DNA of 64,000 bases from contig CP034991.1 in NCBI GenBank assembly GCA_004026145.2, positions 14,174,142-14,238,141 on the forward strand. The letters run 5' to 3'. Below the pieces are notes generated by a model. That model had not been told where the DNA came from and ran no database searches. It worked only from the letters and a program-made list of their open reading frames with translations. This stretch comes from Takifugu bimaculatus (Eukaryota; Chordata; Actinopteri; Tetraodontiformes; Tetraodontidae). Made by a program: the position numbers and the translations under genes. Positions 35,001-45,984 of this stretch are shown in pieces (position 1 is the first letter of the stretch; each line of letters starts with the position of its first letter).

Positions 35001-35848
35001 TGTCTCCACATACAGAAAAATACAACAGTTGCAGAAGTCTAGAGAGGTTGAAAGTTCCTGCTCTTGAGCTTCATTTACGCCAGATCTGTCCTGACGTCTG
35101 TCAGTTTAAAATCAAACCTGCCTCACACCATTTTCCCTTCAGTGATTGTGATTTGGTGGTTTCTGAGCTACACAGCAATGGGGAGATTCAGAGTTGATGA
35201 GAAGGATTATTTCAGTCTGGATTTTTTCAGTTGCGACGCTAATCGGCATAAAAAAGTTATCATTGGTCTTGCAGTGCATCCCTGTAAACAGTGGTGAGGT
35301 CCAACTCTGTCAGTCCTGGTTTAGTATTTGTTTAGTATTTATTTGTAATTTTTTTTATTCAACACAGTGCACATACACATGCACGTCCTCATAGACGTGT
35401 TCCTGTCTGACAACAGTGCTGGATGCTAAAAATAGCTAAACTATCAACAGTGTTATAAGTATATAAGTATTATTAATCACTCATCTTGCTTCTCCTCCTC
35501 AGGTTTCGTGCTGGTTTTAAACAAGCCTTCCAATTCTGCCCTTGTGTCCCTCATGGTTCATACGAAGGCCTGGAACTCAAGTCCACCCGCTACCTCCAGA
35601 CTCAGACGAGTGTTTATAAGGCCAGCCGGATGGAGACAACAGTTTCAACAGTCCTCCAAATAGGGGAGGACATGGAGCAGCCCAAGGTCAAGGTGACAGC
35701 AGGCCGAGGGCCCAGTGGGGTGGTGGGAGGAGCCAGACCAGATAGCTCCTCCCTGGACCTCACCTCAAATGGCTCATCATCCCGCAGCATCTCCAAGACC
35801 GTCTCAGAGGCGTCCAGCTTCTATTCCAGCCACAACATGCAGGAATAG
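18091..35848 (+). CDS. tacr1: tacr1, tachykinin receptor 1 (NK1/substance P receptor type), complete five-exon gene
   Basis: Class A GPCR for substance P-type peptides, expected to signal through Gq at the plasma membrane. Coding exons 18091-18488, 26693-26887, 33549-33699, 34505-34701 and 35503-35848 join to 1287 bp (428 aa plus stop; human NK1R 407 aa). Exon phases match and all introns are GT-AG. N-glycosylation sequons lie at N6, N16 and N20. Seven TM segments are present, with N53 in TM1, E81 in TM2 (Glu is NK1-type; NK2 and NK3 have Asp), D132-R133-Y134, CWLPFH at 263-268 (Phe-His is NK1-type) and NPIIY in TM7. The tail has FCPC and YEGLELKSTRYLQTQ, very like NK1R, and a Ser-rich end. 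The residue matching human His197 is Tyr200. It is NK1 by sequence although it neighbours tspan15. The a/b paralogue cannot be decided. Confidence 0.95.
19048..19112. repeat. (TG)n/(TGCG)n mixed microsatellite
   Basis: TG units with regularly spaced CG substitutions, giving an alternating purine-pyrimidine stretch of the kind that can adopt Z-DNA. Confidence 0.8.
19637..19654. repeat. poly-C run
   Basis: Eighteen consecutive C residues. The length may be uncertain because such runs are error-prone in sequencing. Confidence 0.9.
20046..20139. repeat. (TG)n with internal (TTTG)n microsatellite
   Basis: About 34 TG units, then four TTTG units near 20115-20130, then TG again. It runs directly into the 11-bp minisatellite. 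Confidence 0.95.
20142..20820. repeat. 11-bp minisatellite, unit about CCTGACCACAG
   Basis: About 60 degenerate copies of CCTGA(C/T)(C/T)ACAG with variants (TTCCATCTGACTACAG, CCTAATTACAG, CCTGGTTACAG). Longer segments recur, such as the block with 'gatttccatctgactacag' near 20156, 20242, 20354 and 20422, showing higher-order duplication. It lies in tacr1 intron 1. Confidence 0.92.
26011..26024 (+). promoter_or_regulatory. CTCF-like core motif (weak)
   Basis: gccagcaggtggag matches the CCASYAGRKGGCR consensus core except for one base near the end. Intronic, about 670 bp before tacr1 exon 2. Motif-level evidence only. Confidence 0.2.
26693..26887 (+). CDS. tacr1: tacr1 exon 2
   Basis: Codes residues 134-197: YMAIIHPLQ (intracellular loop 2), TM4 (IWLLALLLAFPQ, with the ligand-pocket Gln at 168) and most of extracellular loop 2. 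C183 should pair with the TM3 Cys. An extra Cys, C193, is in the loop (human NK1R, as I recall it, has none there). Acceptor CTTCTGCAG, donor GTGAGT. Confidence 0.96.
27964..28346. repeat. 14-bp minisatellite, unit CCAGTTACAGTTGA and variants
   Basis: About 27 copies of a 14-bp unit in a few alternating types: CCAGTTACAGTTGA, CCAGTTACTAATGG, CCAGTTACAGCTGG, CCAGTTACAGCTGA. The types recur in small blocks (for example GTTGA then CTAATGG), implying multi-unit duplications. CAGCTG-type E-boxes are generated by some units. Confidence 0.93.
28471..28648. repeat. compound microsatellite (TATC)n-(CATC)n-(CA)n
   Basis: About 19 TATC units, 12-13 CATC units and 24-25 CA units in direct succession. 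A single base change (TATC to CATC) separates the first two blocks. The block abuts the R4-like retroelement fragment. Confidence 0.97.
28655..30293 (+). mobile_element. R4/Rex6-like non-LTR retrotransposon fragment (RT domain, broken)
   Basis: The open frame to 29563 codes reverse transcriptase: SWTAPGPDKVHAYWLKKL, NYRPITCLSTTWKLLSG, DYKKAYDSMPHTWILECL and GIYQGDALSPLLF. A TGA at 29561-29563 and later frameshifts break the rest. Continuation is visible as HLLYMDDIKLYAKN (the catalytic YMDD box, near 29588-29630), YKYLGIPQANGNHEEAA, and at 30033-30293 HGGFHPKSSVLRLYTKRKEGG ending KPMHGMYH. The restriction-like endonuclease expected after this in R4/Rex6-type elements is absent, so both ends are truncated. 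Sense orientation within tacr1 intron 2. No function expected. Confidence 0.82.
31996..32058. repeat. (CA)n microsatellite
   Basis: About 31 CA units in tacr1 intron 2. Confidence 0.96.
33549..33699 (+). CDS. tacr1: tacr1 exon 3
   Basis: Codes residues 199-248: TM5 (YYVCVAILLYFLPLLVMG) and intracellular loop 3 (LWASEIPGDSSDRY, ending AKRK). Acceptor GCTTGCAG. The donor is GTGTCC, weak at +3 to +6. Read-through would add VSCLPM and stop at 33718-33720. Confidence 0.95.
34505..34701 (+). CDS. tacr1: tacr1 exon 4
   Basis: Codes residues 249-313 plus two bases of R314: VVKMMIVVVCTFAICWLPFH (TM6), extracellular loop 3, FIQQVYLAIMWLAMSSTMYNP (TM7) and CCLND. Acceptor CCCTGCAG. The donor is GTTTGC, a poor match to GTRAGT. 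Reading through the intron stays open to 34834 and would give a 357-residue protein lacking the normal tail. Confidence 0.96.
35503..35848 (+). CDS. tacr1: tacr1 exon 5
   Basis: Codes residues 315-428, the cytoplasmic tail: FRAGFKQAF (helix 8), FCPC (probable palmitoylation site), YEGLELKSTRYLQTQTSVYK, SSLDLTSNGSSSRS and a Ser-rich C terminus expected to be phosphorylated by GRKs. Stop TAG at 35846-35848. Acceptor TCCTCCTCAG. Confidence 0.95.
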
Positions 35849-37882
35849 GAATGAAGCGCAAGTGGACGGCAGGGGAACAGTCTAATTTCCAATGCAGGTA
35901 CAGTACAGCATGATTGTGGTTGACAGGCATCAGGTATTAATGAATACATATCTAGCTTAGCTTGCTCCCTGGAACATCACAGAGACGGTATCCCTGGTGA
36001 CTGAGCCCCGTCTTCACCCACCATTCCCTTGTGTAACGTCTGAAAGGTTTGTGCTAGAAAGATGAAGAGCACTTTGCCAGCTCAAGAGCAAAACTGACGC
36101 AGACACCATCAGTCTTGTTAGCCTCAAAGTTCTGAGTGCAGGATGAGGGTTCGCACAGACGCAATCATACAATCTGCGTGACTTCACACCACTTCTGGCG
36201 TTCTAAGATGATGTCAGTCTGCTGTGATCGCACTGCTTTACGACAGGATACCTCAGATTCCACAAAACTCTACTCTCTCTACTTGTTCATAGGTCCTGCA
36301 CTTTAAAGGAACCCTCGCATTTGAGGAGGTTTCAATCCAGAGGAAAATTCTCAAAGCACAAACTCTGAAGTGAGCAGGCGTGTTGGAGTGTTAGCTGATC
36401 ACAGTCGCAACGGTGTTGCTCTGTCTGAACAACAGCAAAAGACAGGTGCCTGCGTGACTGAAGGAGCTCTTCAAGCATCCTCTGCAGGTGTTGAAGATTT
36501 CTGGTGATCACCTGAAACAAAGGTTCCACATCTAGTTCAGTTCCAACCCTCTCTCCAACAGAGAGGTCTAAAAACAAGTCTCCTTCTCTGTCAGACCCCT
36601 AAACTCAACTCTGAATGTGTTTGATCTGTTCACCGACCAACCATGAAGGGAACATCAAATGTAGTAATGAGCTGCTGCTCAATTAATAGTGAAAACATTG
36701 CAAAACATTCTAAATTATTCTGTCCTAGCAGGTCCAGTGAACACATTCATTTGTCAGAGTGCTAATATTAACATTTACACCAGTCTAAAGATTGACGGTG
36801 CGCCTGTTTATCCTCGGGAGGGAAGGTTCAGGACCGTTTGAAGGACCAACAGAGATTCCTTATTCAGCATATCAGAAAACTTTAGATTGCATTTCTATTT
36901 AAGGCAGGTCTAGCTCCCCTCCACCCAAACATACTTTATTATATATACTTTCATGCAGACAACGAGGTCAAGACATATGGGAATTCTTTGACCTGACAGC
37001 TGAGCTAAAGCTGCGACGGTTGGGGTCAGCAGCTTCATCCAGGGGCTTTACAGCTTCTTTAGTCCGCCTTTGAATGAGGCATCCCCAATATCTCCTTATT
37101 TATATTGTACTCTGAGAGAAAATCGATGACATCATGCATCTTGATATCAGTCACAGAAGATCAGAGAGAAATATAATAATAATGATTGTAATTGTATTTA
37201 TTTCAATCTGAATATCCCTCTGACCTCTGATGTCTGCTTTGTGCTCTATTATCTGGCCCAGTCTGTCGGCTGCTTAGGTTTAAATTAATGACTATATAAA
37301 GCTCTAACATACATAAAAGTCCTTGTTTAAATGCTAATTTAGCCATTTGCTCCCTTGTCTGTAACTGGTTATTGTACATCTATCTAGAACTGACCAACAT
37401 AGAAGTGACAAAACAGACAATTTGTTTTGATTTTTCTTGTTCTGGAGTTTTCATGAATCTACCATTTTAGCATTAGTGCCTTACAGAGATGTTGTTTCTC
37501 TGTAATAACCTTTCCATCTGCTTCATATCACCTTAAGCTTCACGGCCCACAACACAGGTTCCTGTTCTGAATGCATGGGGCAACGTTCAAACTGTGAAAT
37601 ATCGATGTAAGTCATTAGCTGCTCTCCCCAGCCAGCCAGTTCTTGATGCCATTTGGCTGGTATTCAGTCACACGTGCACACGTGCCTGCAGTTTCACGCT
37701 GTTTACACCTTCGCATATCCACATTTTTATATTCTGGGATGTTATTTAAATGCAGCATGGCTAGACAGCAGGCGTGCTAGTGCTAGCATTGTGTCTTAAA
37801 AAAGGCAGCTGACTCTGGTGGGATCCAGGAAAAGGAAGGCTGGGTAACAATGGTGGCAGAAGCCTGCTGGGATCAACCTCCT

Positions 37883-37884
<2 letters not shown>
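35849..37884 (+). other. tacr1 3' flank / probable 3'UTR start
   Basis: No canonical AATAAA was found in the 2 kb after the stop codon; the first seen is at about 38835-38840. The 3'UTR end is therefore undetermined. A minus-strand open frame at 36332-36577 has no recognised homology. Confidence 0.4.

Positions 37885-37957
<73 letters not shown>
37885..37957. repeat. (CA)n microsatellite
   Basis: About 36 CA units. Confidence 0.97.
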
Positions 37958-37960
<3 letters not shown>

Positions 37961-38072
37961 GAACCTTTCTACCAACAACAAAAAAAACATCTTACTATAT
38001 TTAAAAATGCTGAGCCAAAGCTTAATAACAATGACATTATTTTAAGATTTCCATAGTTCTTGCTATGAACCA

Positions 38073-38103
38073 TGTGTGTGTGTGTGTTGGGGGGGGGGGG
38101 GGG
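38073..38103. repeat. (TG)n followed by poly-G
   Basis: Seven TG units and then a run of about 15 G. Confidence 0.9.
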
Positions 38104-40930
38104 AGTCAGCTGTTGACACCCATCAATCCAGGTCTCTATAAACACACACCATCTAATGACTGAGTCCAGGTTTATTTGCAGCACACAAAGGCTGTCGTTA
38201 AACGTTCCGGTGTCAGCTGACATGACCCAGAGGGCCAAATGTGACTGGTGTTGTGTCACCGCTTCACCGATGTGACACTTTGTCTTGGGAACATGGAAAC
38301 AACACAGAACAGAAACAACAGGCGCAGCGGGAATGTTTCGGCGTAAACAACCATCAGCTGATTTCAGTTCAGCAAGACTGGACTTTAAAATGAACATTAC
38401 ATGAAGGTGAAAATGAACATTACAAAGTGATAAAAGAACTGCTGTGCAAAGCTCAAGCCTATAAAAAAAACCCTTATGTTGTAGCTGAGGCGTCTGCCAT
38501 TAAGCAGAACTTCTCCGTTTACAGGCGGAATTATCATGTGATTGATCGGAAAAGGAATGACAACTGAAACAATGAGATGGATCAGCAGAACCAGTCTTTG
38601 ACGAACACACAGATCAACAACAACACACATTTAGAAGGCAGATATCTGTGTCCAGAATAATCAGGGCTGAAACTTTAGTGCCTCCTGCCTTAATGAGCTC
38701 ATTTGGCTGCAAGCAGAGCTGCACATTAGCTCCTACAGTCAATGCTCAAAACTCCAGCTGAGTTTGTGAGTGGAGAAACAATAGAACCTGCTCTTCTATT
38801 AAAACCAAAAAAACGTTTTATCTGCCTGTAACTGAATAAACTGAATGATTTACCTTTCAAAAGACTAAAAACCTTGTCACTCTAGGGGGCCAAGCTGGAA
38901 GTGATTGTTGGCATCGTTTAATCATTATAGCACATTAGCACAGTTAGACTTTGCTTTTAAAATAATTAATGAGCAGAATTACTTTTAGATATCCAATTGA
39001 TATTGGAAAATACTGAATGTGGGTGGCATTTATTTTATCAATCGTATAATAAATGGTTGATTTAGATGTAGTATTTCTGTGGTCACATCACATGTTTGTG
39101 TTTGTGGTTTTGCACCAGATTAGTACTAGTGATTGGTACTTTGGAAGCACTTAGAAGATATTGACAAGATTGTTTTTCCGTTCTCCTGTGATAGTTCAAG
39201 GGTTGTGCATTGTGCTCAAGCTGAAACAGATTTATGCTCAAAAAGCTGTTTCGCTGTCATACTTTTTTCTATATTTACAATTGACTGTAATACAGACAAG
39301 ATTCTTGCCCATCAGCTCAGCCTCTAACAGACACTCTAATGAATGTGTAATCAACTTTACTGAACACATAAAAAAAACCACATACACACATTCATGGTTG
39401 ATTAGAGCTGTGGGATGGTTTGAACAAAGTCTTGTTGCTTGGCGCCGGGCAGACTGTACCGCGGGCGAACAGCCCCATCAGCAGCATCACTTCCTGTCTT
39501 TGTGCATCCTTTAGGTTCTAATCATGTTAATTAAAGCAGGAGAAGAGCACTCAGGTCACTCCAGTGCCCTCATGTTTGCTGATAAGTTCCCTTTTTTCCC
39601 AGTGTAAAAAAACAAATAAAAGATGGAAACCATTGTATCTCTACCAGACGTTTGTGTCACTGCGTTCAGCCTCAGTATTGTTTTGTTATGATAATTAGCG
39701 GCTGCTGTTCTGCTATTCTTTATGTGGTACAATGATTCCAGTGGTCGTCGCAAATCTGGTGTTATTCTAAATGTGACAATTTTGGCTTGTGATCCATAAT
39801 GGGAGCTAATTTAAAGCGACATTTAGAAACATCTGTACCTCTGTTGTCTTGTAAAAATGATGAAAACTGTAAAAAGTTGTTGGTGTGTCACGCTACAGCA
39901 CATGAGACTGTGATCTGTGAGACATTATGACTCTTTTTTTCAGTAGTTCGCATTCAAACGAAGCTCTGTAATCTACTTTCTCACCACGCTCCAGGCTGTG
40001 TGTGAAAACTGTTCTTATTAACAAATAAGGTGAGGAGCTGCAGTGTTGTTATTTTCATGATCATATCAGAAAAGGATGAAAAAGGGTGTTTTTCTGCAGT
40101 GATGTCCTCTCCATGATATGTATTTATATATAAAAGACTAATTAAACCAAGAATAACAAAATATGAAGTCCAGAAACCCACAAATCCAACACACAGAGGC
40201 GGAACACACCTCATTCTAAAGGTATTTGGCTAACATTGTATATTTCAGAGGTGATTAAACAAGTGAAGTGGATACAGAAATGTAAATGTAACGTAAACCG
40301 CAGCCTGACAGGTTGTTATAGAAACCAGAAAGCAGCTCAAGAGAGATAAATGTGTTGTTGATGTTTGTGTCCTCCGAATCTGTTGACAGTCCAAAAAAGG
40401 TTGGACTTGTCTTCATCTAGAAAATCTCCTCAGATGTCTACAGACAACCTGACAACATCCTGATCCTTAAACATTTGAATGCCTTCACACACAGCGAGAA
40501 GCTGATTAGCTTGTTGTAGCAGAACCTGTTTCATCTGAAACTAATTAATCGTCTGAAACTTTAGCCATGGTCAGTGACCATTTTCAGGCAAAGGTATGCT
40601 GTACAACTGCTTCTGTTGATGTTTCTCTTAGTTCTACCAGTTCTTTCTAGATACAGCTGAATGTCTCTGTCTTCATTTTGCCTCAGCTTATAGTCTTGTG
40701 CAACTGTGTTGCTCTGAAGTGTACAGCGAGTGTTTTCTGATAATGACCTCTAATAAAGAAAGTATTCTGAGCTTGATCTACAGGATCCTCTTCATGTTTG
40801 TCTTTATTTCCAGTGACAGAAAGGTTTTTTTTGCAGATCAAACAGCAGCTGCAGCAGAGTCGAAAGAAGCATCTGGTGAGGTTGACCAACCTGAGAGTAA
40901 AGTTCATCCCAGAGATGAGACAAGGACAGA
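38104..40930. other. intergenic, nothing recognised
   Basis: AT-rich DNA with short chance open frames and no recognisable domain, RNA gene or repeat family. Confidence 0.45.
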
Positions 40931-40935
40931 GGAGG

Positions 40936-41021
<86 letters not shown>
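40936..41021. repeat. compound (TG)n-(GA)n microsatellite
   Basis: About 22 TG units (one TA interruption) followed at 40980 by about 21 GA units. Confidence 0.97.
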
Positions 41022-41024
<3 letters not shown>

Positions 41025-44000
41025 AAAACACATTGCCACTGTCAGCTACACTGTTTTGTTCATGCATAATAAACAGCTGTCTTTTGGCGTATCTTCAAGT
41101 GGCTGTCCGTCATGACTAGCAGATCAAATTTGATCTTGATGGCTGAGCTGGTGCTCATGTTTTGCCATTTTTAATCTATCCAAATAACATATGAGCTCAT
41201 CAGCTACCTTATAAGCAAGAATGGTTGTCTGCATCAGACCAGAAACTGCTGCTCTAGTATCATTACTATAAACTAAATGAATGAGGCTTTACGGGTTAAG
41301 CTGGTTTATGGACTATGACAAGGACTCTGAATTTGGTCCTGACATTCACCAAGAAGCTTCCCTTTGGAAAGATGGGCAGCTGCACAAAAACTGAAGTTTG
41401 CAGCAGTACCGGACTGTAAAATGTAAGTTCTTCTAAATGGATTCAGCAGTTTATCTGTGAGTGATTCACATTCTTTTCAATTTCCTGCAGATAATTAAGT
41501 TCAAGACCTTTTTGAATAAACATTTTTCTAATCTGTGCTCTCTGGAACAAGCCAGTAAGTTCATGTTAATCAAGTCCTGTGTTAAGAGTGGAGGAATAAC
41601 AAATAGGGACGTGAAAGCCCCCAACCTCTGGATCAGGAGGTTCCTCTGCAACTGGTAGCAGAACCCTGGCTTTAGGTGCGACATATGTTTTTTCCTAATG
41701 AAAGGTCACAGTTGCGAGGCTGCTGTCAGCTGCATCCAGCAGCGGCAAGTCTTCACTCATTTTCCACACAAAATTTGCCACAACAGCCAGAAAAGTCCAG
41801 GAAGCTGCATTTGTGTAACAGTCCTGATTTATACCCGGCTGATTCTGCAGCATGGAACCAGAACAAGCATTATTTGGGCCCATTCTGAATCAGCAGTTGC
41901 AGATTTCTCACAAAACCAAATGTCTCTGTGGACATTTGCATCAGCAACAAATGTTCTGATGTTCTACTTTCACAAGACATCATCGATGCTCGTTCCAGCT
42001 GTCCATGTGAAGAGGGCAGCTTCAGGTACCTAGGTGACCCTGGAGGGCTCAAGTCACATGTCACAGGCACAAGACTGAACCTCACACCCATGGAAATGAG
42101 CAACAACCACCAATGCTAAATTCTTCTGGTCAGGGAACATCAACAGGTCCAGATCACCTTGACATCTTTGCATCTACGTGTCATATACACCAACTCCCAT
42201 CCCAGCTAGGCTTTTAGACAGGAAAGGAAGACAGGGGGACAAAGGGGGACAGGGGACATGAGACAGGGCAGAGATGGCGAGAGCCAGGAGAAGGCCAGGA
42301 GCCCCAAAATATTACTAACAGCAAAAAAACTGAGGATGCAGCAGACTTCGGGGGGGGGGGGGGGGGGGGGGATGCGCAGGAAGAGAAAATAGAAATAATG
42401 GAGACATGAAGAGAGGAAGAATATAGAGGAGGTTTTGTGTGTGGCTGCAGCATCAGTTCAAAACAAAGGTGACAGAGCATGAATAAGATTTTCTTTAATC
42501 ATTTAAATTAAGTGTGTTGTGTAGAATAAGGATCTAAAACAATTACAGAGGAAAAGAAGTTAAAGTAAGTAATGTTATTTTTTGTTTAGAGATGAATGTT
42601 CTTCAGAACTTTGATGTATTTTAATCCCCTTCTGAATTCCATTTTCATAATTAAACATTAAAGTTTTAGAGAAAATGAATCTCTGCTTTACATTAAAACT
42701 GATAATCCTTCCCAGCAGTGATAAGACTGTATTTCTCCTTTTTGCCCTGGTGACCCCTCCGATAAAGGTCTGTCTGTGGTTCGCCAGCATTGAAACGTCA
42801 CTTAGTTCAGATCCACAGCTATTGAGACCAACATTTTTTTCCACATGACCCGATCACTCCTGTCACATTGCCATCGACTCCTTGCCATCTGGCTTCTTGG
42901 TGCGACATAAATAATTGCATAAAATTTTTTTCCCCTTATTTGTTTACTTGATCTAAACTGACCTCGGAGAGTACATGCAGAGCATATATCCATTTATCAA
43001 CACTGCCTCATTATTTTGGCAATCTACCCAAGATTTGATATATTATTCTGTTCTGCTATTTTGGCCTCTTCCTTCCATCTGAATGAATAAGATAGATTTC
43101 CTTCTCCCAGCTGTGTTGAATGTGCTAAAACACACCTGCAGAACACAGATTTACTGAGTAAAACCACACTGAGCAAGCAACGATACGATGCCTCACGTTT
43201 ATTTTTCATGGTGATGGAGGGAGGGCTTTAAAATGCTGCCAGAAAAGAGAGAGCATCAGAAATGATATGGTTGTGTGTCATTTTGTCAACACAAATGTCC
43301 CCAAACAGTCCGACATTTGTGTCAGACACCTTTAAAGTACACATAGAAAAATTCCTTCTGGGGATTTAAACATACTGTACATCCAGTTCATATGACAGCT
43401 CTTCTCCTGATCGATGCTCTGCAGACCTTTAATCAAATATGCTTTAATGCAAGTAGGAAATGTGCCAAACGAATAGAAGGTTTCTGTTGGGAGTGGATGT
43501 TATAAGAGGGGGTCGCACAGGCGGGAACTAACAAGGTCAGCCCATCATTTTGCGCTTCAACCATTTTATCAGCCACAGTACACAGAATTAAAAAGCCAGT
43601 TTAGCTTCTCTGTCACACTACAGTCAGTCCAGTTGACAACATGCAGTACTCAGGACATTGAAAATGTCTTCATTAATGATGCATCATGTTTAGTTTACAG
43701 TTTCTGCAGCAACAGCAGACCCCCCGACAGCCTTGCACCAAAGTAACAGTCAATAAAATAATGATGGTTGTTAATCACACCTCACAGCAGCTCCCATTGA
43801 ACTCATATTGATTTTAAAACCCTCAACCAAGTCTTGTTGAACCAAGACCCTGAGAATTGGTGACCAGCCGAGACCAGAGAACCTGACCTGTATGTCATCA
43901 CCAGCTCTCTCTGTAAGGAGTTGCTGCAGCCGATTGTGTTGAGACTGACAGAAGCCCCGAATGATCCAACTAGAGTTGAGCGAGCCAGCCACCCCTCAAT

Positions 44001-44065
44001 CTCTCCCTCCCCCATGCGCCCCCCCTCTCTTTCTCCTTCCCTCCATTCCTCCCTCTATCCCTCTG
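41022..44065. other. intergenic, no gene recognised
   Basis: Contains a 22-G run at 42350-42371 and a C/T-rich stretch at about 43990-44065. Overlapping open frames at 41676-42119 on both strands have no recognisable motif and look like chance. Confidence 0.45.
42350..42371. repeat. poly-G run
   Basis: About 22 consecutive G residues. Read length accuracy here is doubtful. Confidence 0.88.
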
Positions 44066-44625
44066 TCACAGTTCCATTCCCCCAGTTCCCTCCTGTCCCT
44101 CTGCCTCAGTAATCTTCCACTCTCCCTGCCTCTGCTCCACTCTACCTGCCAGCCACTCCCACCCCATCAGCTCAACTCCACTCACCTGCAAGCACAGCTG
44201 TAGCTTATTCCAAATCAGCCCTGCTAGCCTTGTCCCTGACCACGACTTCTGCCTCAGCGTTTCTGGTTCCTGTCTGCTCACCTGGTCCTGACTTCTCCGC
44301 CTGGTCCCGACTTCGCTGATGCTCATCCCCAGTCTGCTCTGCTGCATTGTTGGCCTCATTTCCTGTAAGCCCCTCTCTGTCACTCCTGCCTGCTGTAAAT
44401 GGAACTGTATGGTTCCTAGGGTTCATGTCCCCCCCCTCGGTTCCGTATTCTGGCTCAGCTCAACCCAATCCCTGAGCCTGAAACCCATAGACTTTGTGTG
44501 GGCCCTGAGCCTGAAGAACAGACTGTTTCCTTGTCTGCCTGAGTTCCTGTTTGCCCGTGTACTAATAAAGGTCATTACCAACGGTCCCAGCTTTGCAGAG
44601 TGCTGCTTTTGGGTTCTGATCACAC
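44066..44625 (+). mobile_element. LTR-like interspersed repeat, degenerate
   Basis: Starts tgtcacagttcc, is C/T-rich with repeated CCTGC/CACCTG words, carries an AATAAA signal near 44565 and then gggttctgatca. This layout resembles solo LTRs seen in fish genomes. There is no clear matching terminus or target duplication, so the call is tentative. Confidence 0.35.
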
Positions 44626-45890
44626 CCTCCCTCCATGCCTCCCTCCCTCCACTCCACCATCTCCTTCTGAGAGGATGGAAGCACAGAGCCCATTATAGAT
44701 GCTGAGAAGAGCTGTTCAATCACACAAAGATACGTGTTCATCTGCAGGGTGGAGATGAGAGACGACAGGACAAATATGCACCAACGGTGACATGAACAAC
44801 CTGAAAAATGCTACAATCAGCCTCCAGCAGACAAAGACTGGAGAGACTAAAGAGACATCACCTCACTTCACCTTCAACAGCATTGCTGCCTTAAACATCT
44901 GATATAATAACTAGGGTGGAAGGGAGAGAGGGGGAGATAGAGGGAGGAAGAGAGGGGCAAAGAGGTGGGGAGAGGGGAGAGGAAAGGATGATAACAGAAA
45001 AAAACAGGAGCTGTGTCTACTCCCTCCTGCTGCTGTAACATGTCATCTATTAATTGTTAATTAATTGTTAGCTGGTTTATATGAAGACATTCTCATTCTG
45101 ATCTTTTTGAGCAATTCAGTGTTTTTCTAATGTTAATGCAAGGGTGTGTGTGTGTGTGTGTTGGGGGATGTAAGAGAGCATCGTATTCACATATGTGCTG
45201 CTGATGCAATGAGTTCATGATCCTAAATTTGGTAACTTGCCGAATTTGTCCTCTTTTTTTTAAAGCGCTGATGACCAGCTGTTCAGGTTCAGATAATGTC
45301 TATCAGGCATCTAGAAACTGTGCCCAAAGTCTTCAAAAGCTTATAGAAAAACATTGTGTGCACATCCAGATCAATTAGGGTTCTGAGCACCAGTGATTAA
45401 AGATGGTGCCCATTCTGAAACTGCTGTGTTGGTCCTGGACTAGGATGAAGCCTGAAGAATCCAGTGTGACCGTCATCTCCAGCAGCCTGGAGCAGAGCTG
45501 GAGCTAAAGAGACACACAGACAGCCCAAAGCTATTTCTGCTGTGTGTGGTGGTCACTATTGATGTGTAATAATTAGACTGTTCAGGACAGATTGGACCGA
45601 TGACACGCTCTTAACAAGGCTGAAGATCCTGAGGACTTCACATTCATCAGTAAGAAATTGAATTTACTCCTCAACAGAAAATCATTGCCAAAGATGGATA
45701 TTTTCATTTTGGAGCTCCAAAAAAGTCAAAGTCCAGCTGAAGTGCAGGTTTATTCAGGAAGAACTATGAAGCTAAAAAAAGGTTCTTCAAGGAGTTTTGG
45801 TAACTTCGTTAAGGTTGATAACTTAGTTCAGAAGAACCTGAACGGCGCAGTAGACAGAACTGAGTTCTTCTTGTTATGGGAATATCTGTG
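44626..45890. other. intergenic, nothing recognised
   Basis: Purine-rich low-complexity stretch at about 44915-44990 (gggagag words) and a short TG repeat at 45147-45162. No gene recognised. Confidence 0.45.
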
Positions 45891-45925
45891 TTAGGACTAT
45901 GTTCCAGTCGGGGACCAGGGTCCCA

Positions 45926-45970
45926 GTTGGGGACCAGGGTTCCAGACAACCTGGAACCCTGGTCCCCAAC
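45926..45970. repeat. perfect 20-bp inverted repeat (hairpin) with 5-bp loop
   Basis: Arms at 45926-45945 and 45951-45970 are exact reverse complements around acaac. A partial third copy of the arm (cggggaccagggtccc) lies just before, at 45909-45924. Located at the gypsy chromodomain end, next to the vestigial LTR terminus. Confidence 0.95.
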
Positions 45971-45984
45971 ATTACCTCCCCTTC

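Noticed and set aside
36332..36577. 81-residue minus-strand open frame downstream of tacr1
   Set aside because: Has a plausible amphipathic look (LFQVITRNLQHLQRMLEELL) but no recognised family, no splice support and lies in the probable tacr1 3'UTR.
39133..39514. Overlapping plus-strand open frames of 64 and 117 residues
   Set aside because: No recognised motif and AT-rich chance composition. The two overlapping frames share no homology signal.
41676..42119. Cluster of overlapping open frames on both strands
   Set aside because: Considered as a transposase remnant, but no catalytic motif or terminal repeat was found.
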